Shown here one piece after another: positions 46,974 through 59,113 of a DNA stretch of 64,000 nt. The translations under genes and the position numbers were made by a program. The stretch comes from Przewalskia tangutica (taxonomy: Eukaryota > Streptophyta > Magnoliopsida > Solanales > Solanaceae): NCBI GenBank assembly GCA_029844215.1, contig CM056721.1, forward strand, positions 130,849,254 to 130,913,253, written 5' to 3'. The notes under the pieces are model-generated. The model worked only from the letters and a program-made list of their open reading frames with translations, was not told the origin of the DNA and ran no database searches. Within the stretch, counting starts at the first letter, position 1; each line of letters begins with the position of its first letter.

Positions 46974-48745
46974 TTATTGATTGGGTTTTAAGCTCATTCC
47001 CCTAGACAGGCAGAACATCTGATCTCTGGGTAAGCCCTTCGTCAAGAGATTTGCGATATTTTCCTTAGATTTTACGTAATCAATGGAAATAATACTCGTG
47101 GTGATCAGTTGCCTAACAGACTCATGTCTCTGTCGAATATGACGAGACTTGCCATTGTACATAGAACTTCGTGCCCTTCCTAGAGTCGACTGACTGTCGT
47201 AGTGGATCATTATAGAAGGCACGGGTTTATCCCAACATGAGACATCCTCTAAGAAACCATGAAGTCACTCAGCTTCTTCTCTCGCTTTGTCTAAAGCGAT
47301 AAACTCCGACTCCATCGTGGATCAGGCAATGAGGGTTTGCCTAGAGGATTTTCAAGACACAACTCAACCACCAATTGTAAAAATATATCTGCTGGTGGAC
47401 TTGATGTCCTCGATATCAGATATCCAGTTTGCATCACTGTACCCCTTTAGTACAGCTGGATATCTTGAATAGTGTAACCCGAAATTTAGCGTCTATTTCA
47501 GAATCAGACACCCGATTCAACGCTTTCGGTGATTCTCACCAGACACGGTGAATCTAGCCAATTTATTGACTGCATAAACGATATCAGGTCGAGTGCAGTT
47601 TGTGATATACATCAGACTACCAATCACCTGTGCATACCTCTCCTGGCGTACGGGCACACCAAGATGTTTGTCAATTTTTTGACTTATATCCAGTGGTGTC
47701 GTTACCAGTGAACTGTCGTACATCCTAAATTTCTTCAATACATCATCGATGTAGTGAGATTGAGACAAGACCAGTCCGTCAGATGTCTTAGAGATCTTAA
47801 TCCCTAAGATGACATTTGTGATACCCATATCTTTCATGTCAAAACATTGTTTTCATATGTTCTTAGTCTCTAGGATTACCCTGGGACTGCTTTCAGTGAT
47901 CAACATGTCGTCTACATAGAGGCATATCATGACGAATGAATCGGCATTTCCTTTCATGTAAACACATTTGTCACACTCGTTAATGGTGAACCCTTTCGAT
48001 AGTAGGGTACTATCAAATTTCTCGTGTCATTGTTTAGGGGGTTGTTTCAGCCCGTACAATGATTTGACAAGCCGACAAACTTTTGTCTCTTGTCCTGGAA
48101 CCACAAACCCCTCGGGTTGGTCCATATATATCTCTTCTTTCAAATCACCATTTAGGAATGTTGTCTTTATATCCATTTGATGTATTTCAAGATCCCGTAA
48201 GGTGGCGATAGCTATGAACATACGTATGGATGTCATTCTAGACACCGGTGAGTAGGTGTCAAAGTAATCAAGGCCCTCCTTTTGGTGATAGCCCTTGACT
48301 ACCAACCTAGTTTTCTACTTGTCGATAGATCCATCTGCCTTTAATTTCCGTTTGAGGATCCACTTACAACCCAAAAGTTTGTGTCCCGGAGGAAGTTCAG
48401 CCAACTCCCAGGTGTGGTTGTGCAAGATGGATTCTATCTCACTTTCTATAGCTTCTTTCCAGAGCGGTGTTTCTGGAGTTGACAACGCTTCGGCGATTGT
48501 CCGTGGTTCATCCTGAACTAGATAAGCTTCAAAGTCTGGACCGAAGGACTTGTCCTTCTGGGCTCTTTTGCTTCTTCTTGGTTCCATCTCTGAATCTGGC
48601 AAGTCCTGAGAATCTGGAACACTTGATCACGGATAGTCAGCCACTTTAGAATTCACTAGATCTGAACCGTTTAGATCCGGACAGTCAATGACTCCTGAAT
48701 CCTCAGAGGTTTGCTCATAACTTCGCTTGCGAGTGGTCGAGATAC
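46974..48745 (-). pseudogene. Copia G reverse transcriptase and RNase H, 5'-truncated
   Basis: In order on the minus strand: a Ser/Asp-rich linker (to ~48745), the RT start (EPRRSKRAQKDKS; WKEAIESEIESILHNHTW), the frame 48305-48027 (MDIKTTFLNGDL with the first catalytic Asp; SLYGLKQ), YVDD at ~47905, the frame 47837-47517 (SLMYITNCTRPDIVYAVN), and the RNase H (YSDANW, then 47222-46974 with SRHIRQRHESVR and NIANLLTKGL). Frameshifts and stops separate the pieces. Gag, protease and integrase are absent; the coding part ends abruptly near 48745. It is a different copia lineage from B, E and F. Confidence 0.85.
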
Positions 48746-49318
48746 ACTAATATGTAGGTGGAGCATGATTGAAGGTAATAAAAGGGTGTAATTTGTATAA
48801 AAACGCCTAAATAGAGTCATTGTATATTTTGGCTAAGAACATGATAAAATGGAAGTAAAGGATCCATATAGTCAATACCAACCAACTGGAATTAATGCTT
48901 CATTTTTGTAGTTACACCTACATTAGGTTTGGTATTTGTCAAGACTTCTTTTTTTCTGGTAAAAGACTTGTATGTCTGTGTAGTGATAAGTGTAAATTGT
49001 CTTAAGATAACAAAAGCTTTAATGATATGTGGCACCAAGCAAGTCCTACTATTGTCTAAGAAACATTGGACCTTTACCTATGCAGGGAGACTCTAAGAAG
49101 TTCATTTACAAAAGTCACTGTATTCCAAAAGTTTAACAAGTAAATACATTTAGTTGTTACAAAGGATAGGGATTTCGCCTTTTGCTCCCAAGGATATTGG
49201 TGTTACTTTCACCCTTCATTACTACATATTGGATAAAGACATTTTTACCTACGGCCCAATTTACAAAAGTCACCCTCTCCAGTTTGTCACAGACTCACAG
49301 ATAACTGTTGGACCATAA
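48746..49318. other. Unclassified AT-rich DNA
   Basis: No coding sequence or repeat edge is recognised. Confidence 0.4.
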
Positions 49319-49321
49319 CTA

Positions 49322-49636
49322 CTGGGCACGTTCGCTACGTTGTATTACGTTGGATTGCACTGGACAAAAAAATATCTGACGTTTGGTGGCGTTTTAGTGA
49401 CTGGGTATCTTATTTCTAAAAATAGTACACTCCAACTGCCATTTTTTAGACTCATCTAGTAGATGGGTCTCCCCTGGACTGTACTAAAAAAATACAGTTC
49501 ATTATATATTAATACTCTAATATTTTATATTAATACTCTAATACCGTCCATTATATATTAAAACAGTACAGTCCATTACAATACAGTACAGTCCATGCAA
49601 AATTATACAGTCCAGTGCGACGTACCAAACGAGCCC
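49322..49636. mobile_element. Probable MITE with degenerate terminal inverted repeats
   Basis: The left end reads CTGGGCACGTTCGCTACG. The inverse of the right end reads GGGCTCGTTTGGTACG. The inverted similarity continues inward (TGGATTGCACTGGAC against CGCACTGGACTG). CTA flanks both sides, a 3-bp duplication compatible with PIF/Harbinger elements. The inside is rich in ACAGTCCA and ATATATTAATACTC repeats and codes for nothing. Confidence 0.5.
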
Positions 49637-49639
49637 CTA

Positions 49640-50131
49640 GATCTTAATCGGAAAATATGTAAACTAAAACAAATAAACTTGAAGTAAAAATAGAATGGTA
49701 AAGAAATCAGAAGGCAAACATGTTCCTACCACTCCCAATATCCACCATCAGAGGCAATGTTGCATCCCCGAACACCTCCCTCCAGTTTGGTGCTTATGCA
49801 GGAATCTTCTCATGATAAATTATACAACAAAACAAAAAAAAATCATTTGAGTTGGAAATTTATGTTCTATTGCATCCTGAAATTTTTTTCTAAAGAAAAG
49901 TTTCACAAATTATAGCTGGGGTAATAGGAAAAGAGAAGCTTCACACATATAAAGAGCCATAATGTGTACCATGAGAGCACGTCGCAGAGGGTTGATATGC
50001 TGCCTTATTCGAAGATTGCCAACATCCTATCACATCAATGTGAGTATATTAATGCACACAGAAATTGCAACAAATCACATTTAGATACAATTTCATCAAC
50101 CCGTCATTTTACCTTCTCGTCAATTGCTCAC
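49640..50131. other. Unclassified intergenic DNA
   Basis: No gene or element is recognised before the direct repeat at 50132. Confidence 0.4.
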
Positions 50132-50360
50132 TTGACCAACTTTTAGCAATAATTATGTGAGAGGAGTATCAAAAATGACGACAATTTGTTTTGATAAGGA
50201 AAATAATTTTATTTAATAATTGGGAAAACTCCGTACACAAGTCATATACCAAAAGAAGAAAAGCTACATCAAAATATGGTTCTAAACAAAAGATATTCAA
50301 TCCTCCATACAATTAGGGAGCTCGTGAATACACCAAAAAGTAACTAGAGATAAAACATTC

Positions 50361-51314
50361 TGTTAGTGTTAGGTTCTGTGTCCTAACATTTTCCGTAACA
50401 TGTCTCTTTTTGGTGTTAAGTAAAAACAGGAAAATGTCATCCCAAATGTCGTGACATCTGGGAGGACATTTCTGGCATAAGTGTTGCCTATCTTCACGGA
50501 GCAGATTCTGAAGCTGAGAAGATTTTATCACGTGAATGTTTGGCTTGGTTATGAGCTAAGGGAAACACGATAGTACTTGACAAGACCAAGTCCAAGGAGA
50601 GTGCATAACGGAAGGAGCATTCTCAGGAAGACAAAGTCAAATCTGGTGAGAGTTTTAAGGCTAAAGAATAGCTCCAACCAACCCTATTCTGCTCAACCTC
50701 CACCGAGAATCAAGGAGCCTCTCGGGTGGACTCTCCACTATAAATAGAGTGTTCACTCCAAGGTTTGATTATCTAGTTTTTTCAGAACAAAATTCAGATC
50801 TGAGACGTCTCAAATATTGCCTCAAACACAGCTGGATCGAGCAGCCTGTTTTTGTGATTACATTTGTTCAAAATTACGAATTGCTTTCTTAGATCTATAC
50901 TTGTTCTTTCAACTCAAAGCAATTGTAATAGGGTGTTTTTCACTTCTATTTTAGATAGATTTTTCAGGCTTAGAAGTTAGGATTTAACTTCTTTTTAATC
51001 CCTTTTTGTTTTACGGATTACTATTCATTCTCAAGGGATTTGTAAGATTGTATAAGTTTTATACAATAAATTTTTGGTCATGAGACCACTATAAGTTATA
51101 TACAATTATATAACTTATGAAAAACAATCTTTGGTGTCCTTGATTTATTTTCGCTGCATCTTAAACTCAGTTTTTAGTTCTGCGTTTTTGTTAATGTTCG
51201 ATTCGTATCACAGAACATTTTTGGGAACATTACTTACTGTCTTTAAGTTTACCTCTGTTCTTCTTTGCTGATTTTATTTATTCCATAGTTTAAGTGCGAC
51301 AATTCTCCCTTTCA
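50361..51314 (+). mobile_element. 5' LTR of element E
   Basis: Its end CCCTTTCA is followed by two bases and the PBS. TATA box CTATAAATAG lies at 50738. A TGTC..GACA palindrome sits at ~50447. Confidence 0.92.
50738..50747 (+). promoter_or_regulatory. TATA box of element E 5' LTR
   Basis: CTATAAATAG is identical in the 3' LTR (59491-59500) and in element B (6445). Confidence 0.6.
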
Positions 51315-51316
51315 AT

Positions 51317-51329
51317 TGGTATCAAAGCC
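51317..51329 (+). other. Primer-binding site of element E
   Basis: TGGTATCAAAGCC is complementary to initiator tRNA-Met apart from one base. Confidence 0.8.
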
Positions 51330-51370
51330 GACACTTGACATAATAAGTGCTACGGTCCTTTTACTTAACT

Positions 51371-53065
51371 ATGGATCCGGGTAATCCAAATATTGGTAGA
51401 CTTCCTATTTTAGATGGATCAAACTATCCTTATTGGAAGATTCGCCTACGTTCTCACATCAAATCCATTGATGTTAGAGCATGGAGATCTATTACAAATG
51501 GATACATTGTTCTATGCTTCCACCGGACGAGGAAAGGCGACATTTTGGTCAAGCTCGAGCGAATGGACTTTCGAAGAAACTAATAGTGCGAGCTTCGAAA
51601 AGGCACTAAATGCTATTTTGGATGGGTTGATCTTTATATGTTCAAACTCATCCAAAATTGCTCTCTTGCGAGATGCTTGGGATACTTTACAAACTCATTG
51701 TGAAGGTAGCTCGAGTGTTCGACGAAGCAACCAGCGTGCTCGTGAGTAAGTATGAGCGTTTAAGGATGGAGGAATCGGAGGATATTAAAACCTATTTTGA
51801 AAAGTTGATTGATATCTCTAATGAATGTCAAGTTCTTGGTTCTCCATTGACCAACAATCAACTTGTTGAAAAAGCCCTTCGATCTCTTCCTGAAAAGTTC
51901 AACATTAAGATTTGTGCGATTGAAGAAGCACACAACCTTGCCACAATGGACCTACATACCTTAATGAGCATTCTCAAAACATATGAGATGAACATGGAAA
52001 ATCAAAGGTCTTTATACAAAGGCAAGGATGTTGCCCTTCAAGCAAAATCCTTAGAGCGGAAGTCGATGAAGAGGATGGAACACTTGAAGAAATTGGGGAT
52101 GGTGTCAACGTTGCTCTTCTTACTCGTAGGTTCAATACGATGTTAAGAAGATTCAACGAAGATAAGAATAAAACTAAGTCTAAAGAGCACCAAAACCAAG
52201 GATTCAATCCACGAATTACCAAGAATTTTCCCACAAAGACAAAAAGGCAATCATCTTAGGAGAATAAATTCGACCAACCGGGTTCGATTCCAGCGACTCG
52301 GACAAAGATTCAATGTCATGCTCGCTCGGATGGGGCCATTATGCCAACGAGTGTGCAAACACTCTAATAAAGGTTGGCAAAAGTCTATGGATTTCCTAAG
52401 TGATGATGAAGGTGAAGGGAAGAGAATACGAAATAGAGTCACAAGCAACGCCGCCATTGTTTTGAACATTCTCTCGGATGATGAAGGTTTAGGTATGTGA
52501 TACACTAAATGTCATGACATTTCCGGGAACATCAGCTGTAACATCTGCAGATACAGCAACAGCAGACAGGTATGAGTTTTTAAATTCTTCAGATGTCAAT
52601 TGCTTCTATGGCTTTATTTCAAAAAATGATTCTAAACACGAGACTCGAAGACTACAGGATGATATGATTAAGGAATTGCAAGCCGCTTTGCAAGGACTTA
52701 ATCATTGAATCTAATCAACTTGAATCAAAGGTGAAAACTCTAACTCATGAGAATGCAGATTTGATAAGTACCATTACCCGACTGGAAGTGACTCTTACCA
52801 AAAAAGATCTTGAATTCGGAAAGATAAGTGCAAAGTTGGATCTGGCCGAAGCAACCTTCAAAAGCTTAACACGTGCACCTCCAAATTAGATGAAATCCTT
52901 AGTATTAGTCAACCTCAATGTACTGGTTTGGGCTACAAGAATCCTATCAATACATTATGCTCCAACTTGTTTGTTAAAAATGGGGAAATGAACCGTAAGA
53001 AGGGTAGCAACTATGTGTGCAATTATTGTAATAAATATGGACATTTAAAACCTTTTGCTTTAAGT
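51371..53065 (+). pseudogene. Gag of element E, frameshifted
   Basis: The start is MDPGNPNIGRLPILDG at 51371, matching the ruined start of B. The copia gag core runs on through frames 51347-51583, 51414-51749 and 51658-52146. A first zinc knuckle at ~52313 has lost a Cys and one base. A leucine-zipper-like coiled coil follows (52715-52860: ENADLISTITRLEVTLTKKD). A second knuckle CNYCNKYGH (~53018) has lost one base before its last Cys. Seen together with B, the family pattern is gag core, knuckle, coiled coil, knuckle. Confidence 0.85.
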
Positions 53066-54518
53066 TACTAAAACTCGTAAAGAAAAGGTCTTCCGGATCT
53101 TGTCAAGAACTTCGCAAAGACTCCAAGAGACTCCTCTATCTACAAAAATCGTAAGGTAACAAAAAGGTTTGGGTTCCCATCAAGAAAACAAGTTGTAATG
53201 TAGCCATAACCGCATCTAAGGACCAATATCTCGAGCGTGGTACTTTGACAGCTGTCGTTTCCGCCATACGACAGAACAAAAGATCGTCTAAAGAACTACG
53301 AAGCTCTAAATGGAGGAAATGTTACATATGGAGGAGGTGAAAAGAGTAAGATAATAGGAAGAGGAATCGTAATGCCCCCGAATTCCAAAGATCAATAATG
53401 TCTTGACGTTGATGGTCCGATGGCTAACCTAATTAGTATAAGCCAACCGTGTGATGACAACTTAGAGGTAAGATTCAATAAACATGCATATCTGATCATT
53501 TAAAACTAACAAATGCATAATGACAGTACAAGAATGTGATAATTGTTATCTTGTCGGAGAACATAAGGTATGTAATAGTGTTAGACCGATGACACACAAC
53601 ATTGTGGCATCAAAAACTAGATACATGTCAATTACCGCAACCTTAGAAAATTGATATCTTATGAGGCGGTAAAGGCATTCCTAAACTAAGTCCTATGAGT
53701 GAAACCGTGTGTGAAGATTGTCTCAAAGGTAAGCAAACCCGTGTCCTCACAAAGTTGTTCAGATTGATGGACATTTCTCGTGCACGCCTCATTGCTTTCA
53801 ACTTTTACATATGGATCTTATGGGTCAAATCGAGGTAGATAGCCTAGGAGGCATGAGGTACTTTTGTGATTGTAGATGACTTTTCAAGATACTCTTGGAT
53901 ATTCTTTTGAAAGAAAAGTCTCAAACGTTTGACATGTTTAGAATATTGTACTCTAGAATTAGAAATCTATATCATTCCTCTATTTTTCGGATAAGATCTG
54001 ATCATGGAAAGGAGTTTGAAAATAATCAATTTTCTACATTTTGTGAGAAAAAAGGTATTTTCCATGAATTTTCTGCTCCCAAAACCCCCCAACAAAATGG
54101 TGTAGCAGAGAGGAAGAATAGAACCCTACAAGAAATGGCTAGAGTTATGCTAAGTTCTAAAAAACTGTCAAAACGTTTTTGGGCAGAAGCCTTAAACACT
54201 GCAAGTCACATCTCTAATAGAGTCTATCTTAGACCAGGAACAAAAATGACACCCTATGAGATCTTGTATGGAAAGAAACCAAATCTACGTTACTTTCATG
54301 TTTTTGGGTGTGTATGCTATGTTCTAAATGATAGAGATAATCGAGCAAAGTTTGACTCTAAGAGTGATAAGGGAATTTTCATAGGCTATTCTCAAAATAG
54401 TCATGCTTACCGAGTGTACAATCTTCGAACCAAATCCGTACAAGAATCTGTTAACATTGTTTTTGATGATAATGCAGATTATGCAGAAATACACCAAGAA
54501 TCTTTGTCGTCAGAATAA
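53066..54518 (+). pseudogene. Protease and integrase of element E
   Basis: 53066-53780 holds the badly degraded protease/GAG-pre-integrase region (readable pieces: GGNVTYGGGEKSK, MANLISISQPCDDN). Integrase: HMDLMG at ~53808 gives the first catalytic Asp. The open frame 53895-54518 (207 residues) has RSDHGKEF (D36) and QQNGVAERKNR (E72), the D-35-E spacing. Its end has GCVCYVLNDRDNRAKFD and the copia integrase tail. Confidence 0.85.
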
Positions 54519-54829
54519 TACGAGAGGGCATACCACAGAAAATGCAGATGTTACACCAAATGTCACAACATCTGCAGCAACACCTGTAACCGAAGATGAG
54601 AACACTGCAGGATCTGATGAGGATTTCAAATCAACCGTGATTCAAGACGCAGGATCCTCATCCGTAATCAAGAAACCATCCCACCGAATGTAATAGGAGA
54701 AGTATTGAAGGAATAAAAACAAGGAGAAAAGAGCCAAAAATTATCGAGACATGGTGAAGTATGCGTGTATGTCCACCATACATCACAAGGTAAGTCAATC
54801 TTGCTATGTTTCTACTTTGGAACCTAAAA

Positions 54830-56270
54830 CATTAATGAAGCACTAAAAGACAGTTGGTGGATACAAGCCATGCAAGAAGAACTAGAACAGTTCACCAGAA
54901 ATGAGGTTTGGGATCTAGTTCCTCGCCCTGATGAGACTAATGTAATAGGAACTAAATGGATCTTTAAGAATAAATCATTTAACTGGAACTATTATTAAAA
55001 ATAAAGCTAGACTAGTGGCTCAAGGATACTCTCAAGTCAAAGGTATCGACTATGATGAAACCTTTGCTCTAGTAGCTAGAATTGAATCAATTAGATTATT
55101 ACTTGCCATAGCTTGTTGTTTAAAGATAACTCTTCACCAAATGGATGTGAAAGGTGCCTTTTTGAACGGATATATTGATAAGGAGGTATATGTTGAACAA
55201 CCCAAAGGATTTGAAGATCCTCACCATCCACAACATGTATACAGGTTAAAAAAGGCCTTGTATGGACTAAAACAAGCTCCACGTGCATGGTATGGTCGTT
55301 TAACTCAATTCCTTCTTGAATTTGGTTTCCAACGTGGTGTAGCTGATTGTACTTTATTTATAAAACACCATGGATCAGATATGGTTATTGCTCAAATCTA
55401 TGTAGATGACATAGTTTTTGGTTCGACTTCAATGTCTCATCTTAAGACTTTTGTCGAAGCTATGTCCTCAACATTCGAAATGAGCATGATAGGGGAACTA
55501 ACCTTTTTCTTAGGCTTGCAGATAAAACAAAATGAGGAGGGTATCTTCATTTCACAAAGCAAATATGCCAAGAACCTGGTTAAGAAGTTTGGATTGGAGA
55601 ACGCCAAACACATGAAGACTCCGATGGGATCAACCTGCACTATATCCAAGATGATGTTGGGGAGAATGTTGACCCAACTTTATACAGATCTATGATAGGT
55701 AGTCTTTTGTATCTCACCGCGAGTCGTCCAGATCTTATGTTTAGTGTTTGTGTGTGTGCACGATTCCAAGCATGCCCTAAAATTTCCCACTTAAATGCTG
55801 TCAAACGTGTCATAAGATATGTCACGACACGTGAGTTGGGAATTTGGTATTCCAAAGACACTAATCCTAATCTAATAGGATATAGTGACGCGGGATGGAA
55901 GATAGAAAAGTACTAGTGGAGGATGTTTTACCTTGGCAATAACTTAGTTTCTGATACCAGTAAACAAAATTGTGTCTCACTCTCAACTGCTGAATCTGAA
56001 TATGTAGCAGCGGGGAGTTGTTGCTCTCAATTAATATGGCTAAGACACATGTTAGACGATTATGGCGTTTCAAAAAATATCTTAGTTTTGTACTGTGATA
56101 ATATGAGTGCCATCAATATATCTAAAAATCCGGTTCAGCACTCTCGTACAAAACATATAGATATAAGACATCACTTTCTTCGAGACTTGGTTGAAAAACA
56201 AATAGTTAGAATCGATTATGTTGACACTTCTCATCAACTATTGATATTTTTACAAAGTTTTAGATCATGA
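54830..56270 (+). pseudogene. Reverse transcriptase and RNase H of element E
   Basis: RT begins near 54835 (SWWIQAMQEELEQF, NVIGTKWIFKNK). After a frame break the 226-residue frame 55015-55695 has MDVKGAFLNG (D44), LYGLKQAPRAWY and YVDD (129-132), all intact. RNase H continues in 55692-55916 (SRPDLMFSV, YSDAGW) and 55923-56270 (STAESEYVAA, YCDNMSAI, RTKHIDIRHHFLRD), so all four acidic residues survive. A stop at 55914 separates the last two. Confidence 0.88.
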
Positions 56271-57057
56271 GAGGTTTTCAAAATTGAAAAACTCTCTCGG
56301 CCTCTGCTCAATATAAAAATTAACACCGGCAAGGTGTGTTATCTAAATGTCACGACATTTGTGGTAACATTCACCGATGTAAAACTGAACCGTATTTTTC
56401 GGTAAATGTTAAAGTTGTTTTGTGTCTCTAACGGGTCATGACTTCTCAAAGGAACACCTTTTATAAAAAAAAAATGATACCGTTCTCTGCGATGATATAA
56501 AAATCATAAAAAGGGAGTATCAAAAAAAAAAAAAAAAATAAGGCAAAGCCTTAAATTCCTCGGCAATTGTAAAATGTTGGGCAAAGCCCACAAAAGTGAT
56601 ACCGTTCCTATTCTATAGGAGTATCAACGTACTTTATATTATGATAGACACAAGATCTTATCTATTTGGACTCAATATACATTGTTCCACTAACGTAGAG
56701 ACAAAACTCTATAAAGTGTCTTGTTGTCAAATCATTGTTCCTATGAGAAATGACTCGTGTTACACAAAATGTGCTAAACATTTCGATAACACTCGATTTC
56801 CAGATTTTTCAAAAGACGTGTGTCGATTAATGTTGAGTTGGTTTTGTTGAAAAATTTCTCTTGGTTTTGATGTCTATTTTGAAACAACCTCTAAACCTTA
56901 GGAACTAGTCTTTGTATAGAATTTAAACACTTATGTAGATAGTTTTGCCAAGTGTATAAATACCCATTCACTAAATACTAATTCTCACTTCCAAAGCAAT
57001 TTCCTAAAAGAAAGAAAAAAAAAAGGTGGAACGAAATTTTCGTTAAAATTACCCACG
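56271..57057. other. Spacer between pol and third ORF of element E
   Basis: This is ~790 bases of AT-rich DNA with A-runs (56466, 56522) and one TGTCACGACA palindrome (56350). The open frame 56596-56850 has no recognisable motif. The spacer may carry the signal for expressing the third ORF. Confidence 0.5.
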
Positions 57058-58742
57058 ATGAATCCCTCACACAACACATCTCCTCACAAACTTCACCCAT
57101 TCCCAGAAACCCCAAAAACCCTAACTTCTCCTTCTCTTCTTCACCCTTCTCTCCAATGGATGTCTCACCCATGTCACCGAAAAATGTCACCACCACCCGA
57201 ACACTCTCCAACGAGCACAAGTCCACCATCAGGCATGATTTGGTGATAAGTGCTTTCCAAGAACCTCTAGAAATCGCCTATCCAGGGAAACAAATAATCC
57301 TATCAACTTAGAGAAACCCGGATGTTTCCGTCTACCAAAGAGGACAAATCCAAAGAACTTTTCCCACTCGCAGATCGGTCCGAAACTTTGAGAAGGCCTT
57401 TGGCGATGGTGAATCCTCCACCAAAAGGAAGAAGTCACAATTCCGCCTCTTCAAGCTCGATTCACGATTCAGAAAAGACCGCTTTCGGTGAGTCCCAACC
57501 GGAATCACCGCTTCACCTTCCTTCACAAATCTGCGAATCCGGTGAGGAAGATGAGATTCGAACGACACCCTCTGAATAAGTTTTATTTCAAGAAATCGGT
57601 CATACTTCGTGGAAACAAAATCATCATCAACCCTCAAGATGTCACGTAAAAATGTTATGACATCTTACGAATCATCTTGATTCCGTTGTCCGAGGTCTAA
57701 CAAGCGTAGCTCGAATCTGCGTGCGAGGTAACCCCTTTCTCTCCGAATTTTTAACACCAATCACTCAAAACATTGGTCTTGGTTCAACTGGTCGAGCCAT
57801 TCAACCGAGAAGGTATTGGACATTGCGTCTTGTAGTAGCCACGCCGGTGGATTTCTTCACTTCAAGAAATCTACTAGATTCCGTAAATAACAAATGTCCT
57901 TATGAAGAAAAGGTGGTGAAGTTATTTTATGCAAATCTAACAAGTAAAATAGAGAAACCCAAGTCAAAACACTTTGGGAAAGTATTTCTCTATAACAAAT
58001 TTTATGACTTCACACCGACTACAATTAACCAATGTTTGAATAGAGTGAATGATGATGAGAGGCGAGCGGGAAGTGATAAATGATAGAGATGAAGTGATTT
58101 CATACCTCACCGGTGGAGTTGTGAAGAAATGGATTTCAAGGTGTCCAACATCCGCACTTTCATCGCCTTATTCTTTGCTTTTGCACAAGTTAATGATACA
58201 CAATTGGTTGTGTTCTTTGAACAAATCAATTGTAACAATTGAACAAGCATTGTTCCTATACAAAATAGGAAAAGGTTTAAGTGTTGATATAGGAAAAACA
58301 ATCTTTCAACAGATTGTAAATATGGCGTAAAAGGACACGGTATCATCCTTCCTTTCTCATTGATCTTTAAGGTACTAACCTCACAGGATTCCAAGCCCCT
58401 GCCAGGATCTCGCTCGAAAGAACTCAAGTATATGTCGTTAATCGACGATCCCAAGAGCAAGAGCAGAGTCATTGATCTTACATGGAAGAATACATGAAAG
58501 TGCTAGTGTTACGTAAATGTCCCACATCTCCAGAATATCTCACGATCGTCCTTGACAATCGCTTGGTGCAAGAGATTGCAAAGCTCAATGCCCAGATCGC
58601 AGGTGTGGACCATGTTAGAGTAGCCCTGGTGGAAGCTTGTGAACGTTACCTAGTTTTGCTTTCTTCCCAAAAAGGGGGAGATGGGTCTGGTCCAGGGGGA
58701 GCAACTGACAAAGCTGAATGCTCGAACCAGAGAGGATCTTGA
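57058..58742 (+). pseudogene. Third (env-position) ORF of SIRE-like element E
   Basis: The start MNPSHNTSPHKLHPFPETPK (57058) opens a Pro/Ser/Thr-rich N-terminus. The central part (57721-58083) has RRYWTLRLVVATPVDFF, EKVVKLFYANL and FTPTTINQCLN, which I assign to the 'putative plant transposon protein' family (the Transposase_32 type in Pfam, from memory). It continues by frameshift into 58049-58330. The end (58482-58742) has a helical stretch (RLVQEIAKLNAQIAGVDHV), then a Gly/Lys tail. SIRE/Maximus elements have an ORF in the position of retroviral env; no signal peptide or membrane helix is visible here. Confidence 0.65.
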
Positions 58743-59113
58743 TACAGGGGGAGATGAAACCGTAAGACATCCGAGATGAAATAGTTCGAGGTTGTGTTCT
58801 TTGTGTTTAGCCGCTAAGTAGCGATTGTTGAATACTTTTATTTGTGGATCGTAGTTATTTGGCTTGAGTTTGAGACATTTTAATTGCTTTATATATTGCT
58901 ATTTATTCTATACTGTTTATGTGTATATTGATGGTTTCAGTGCATTAATCCTTTAGATGTATACTCGCATTTGCATCTTACTCTGATTCGAGTAACTTAC
59001 TGGCACATAATGTATATATCGTGCTTTATAAGCTATTTGAGTTAAAGGTTGAGAGATTTGCGATGATAAAATCTGAACTATTTAGTTTTGTGAAGAAAGG
59101 CAAAAGGGGAGAT
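58670..59113 (+). other. Multiple GGGGGAG purine tracts before the E 3' LTR
   Basis: Tracts occur at ~58674, ~58696, ~58747 and, LTR-proximal, AAAAGGGGAGATTG at 59102. The last is the likely plus-strand primer; the first two lie inside the end of the third ORF. Confidence 0.55.
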
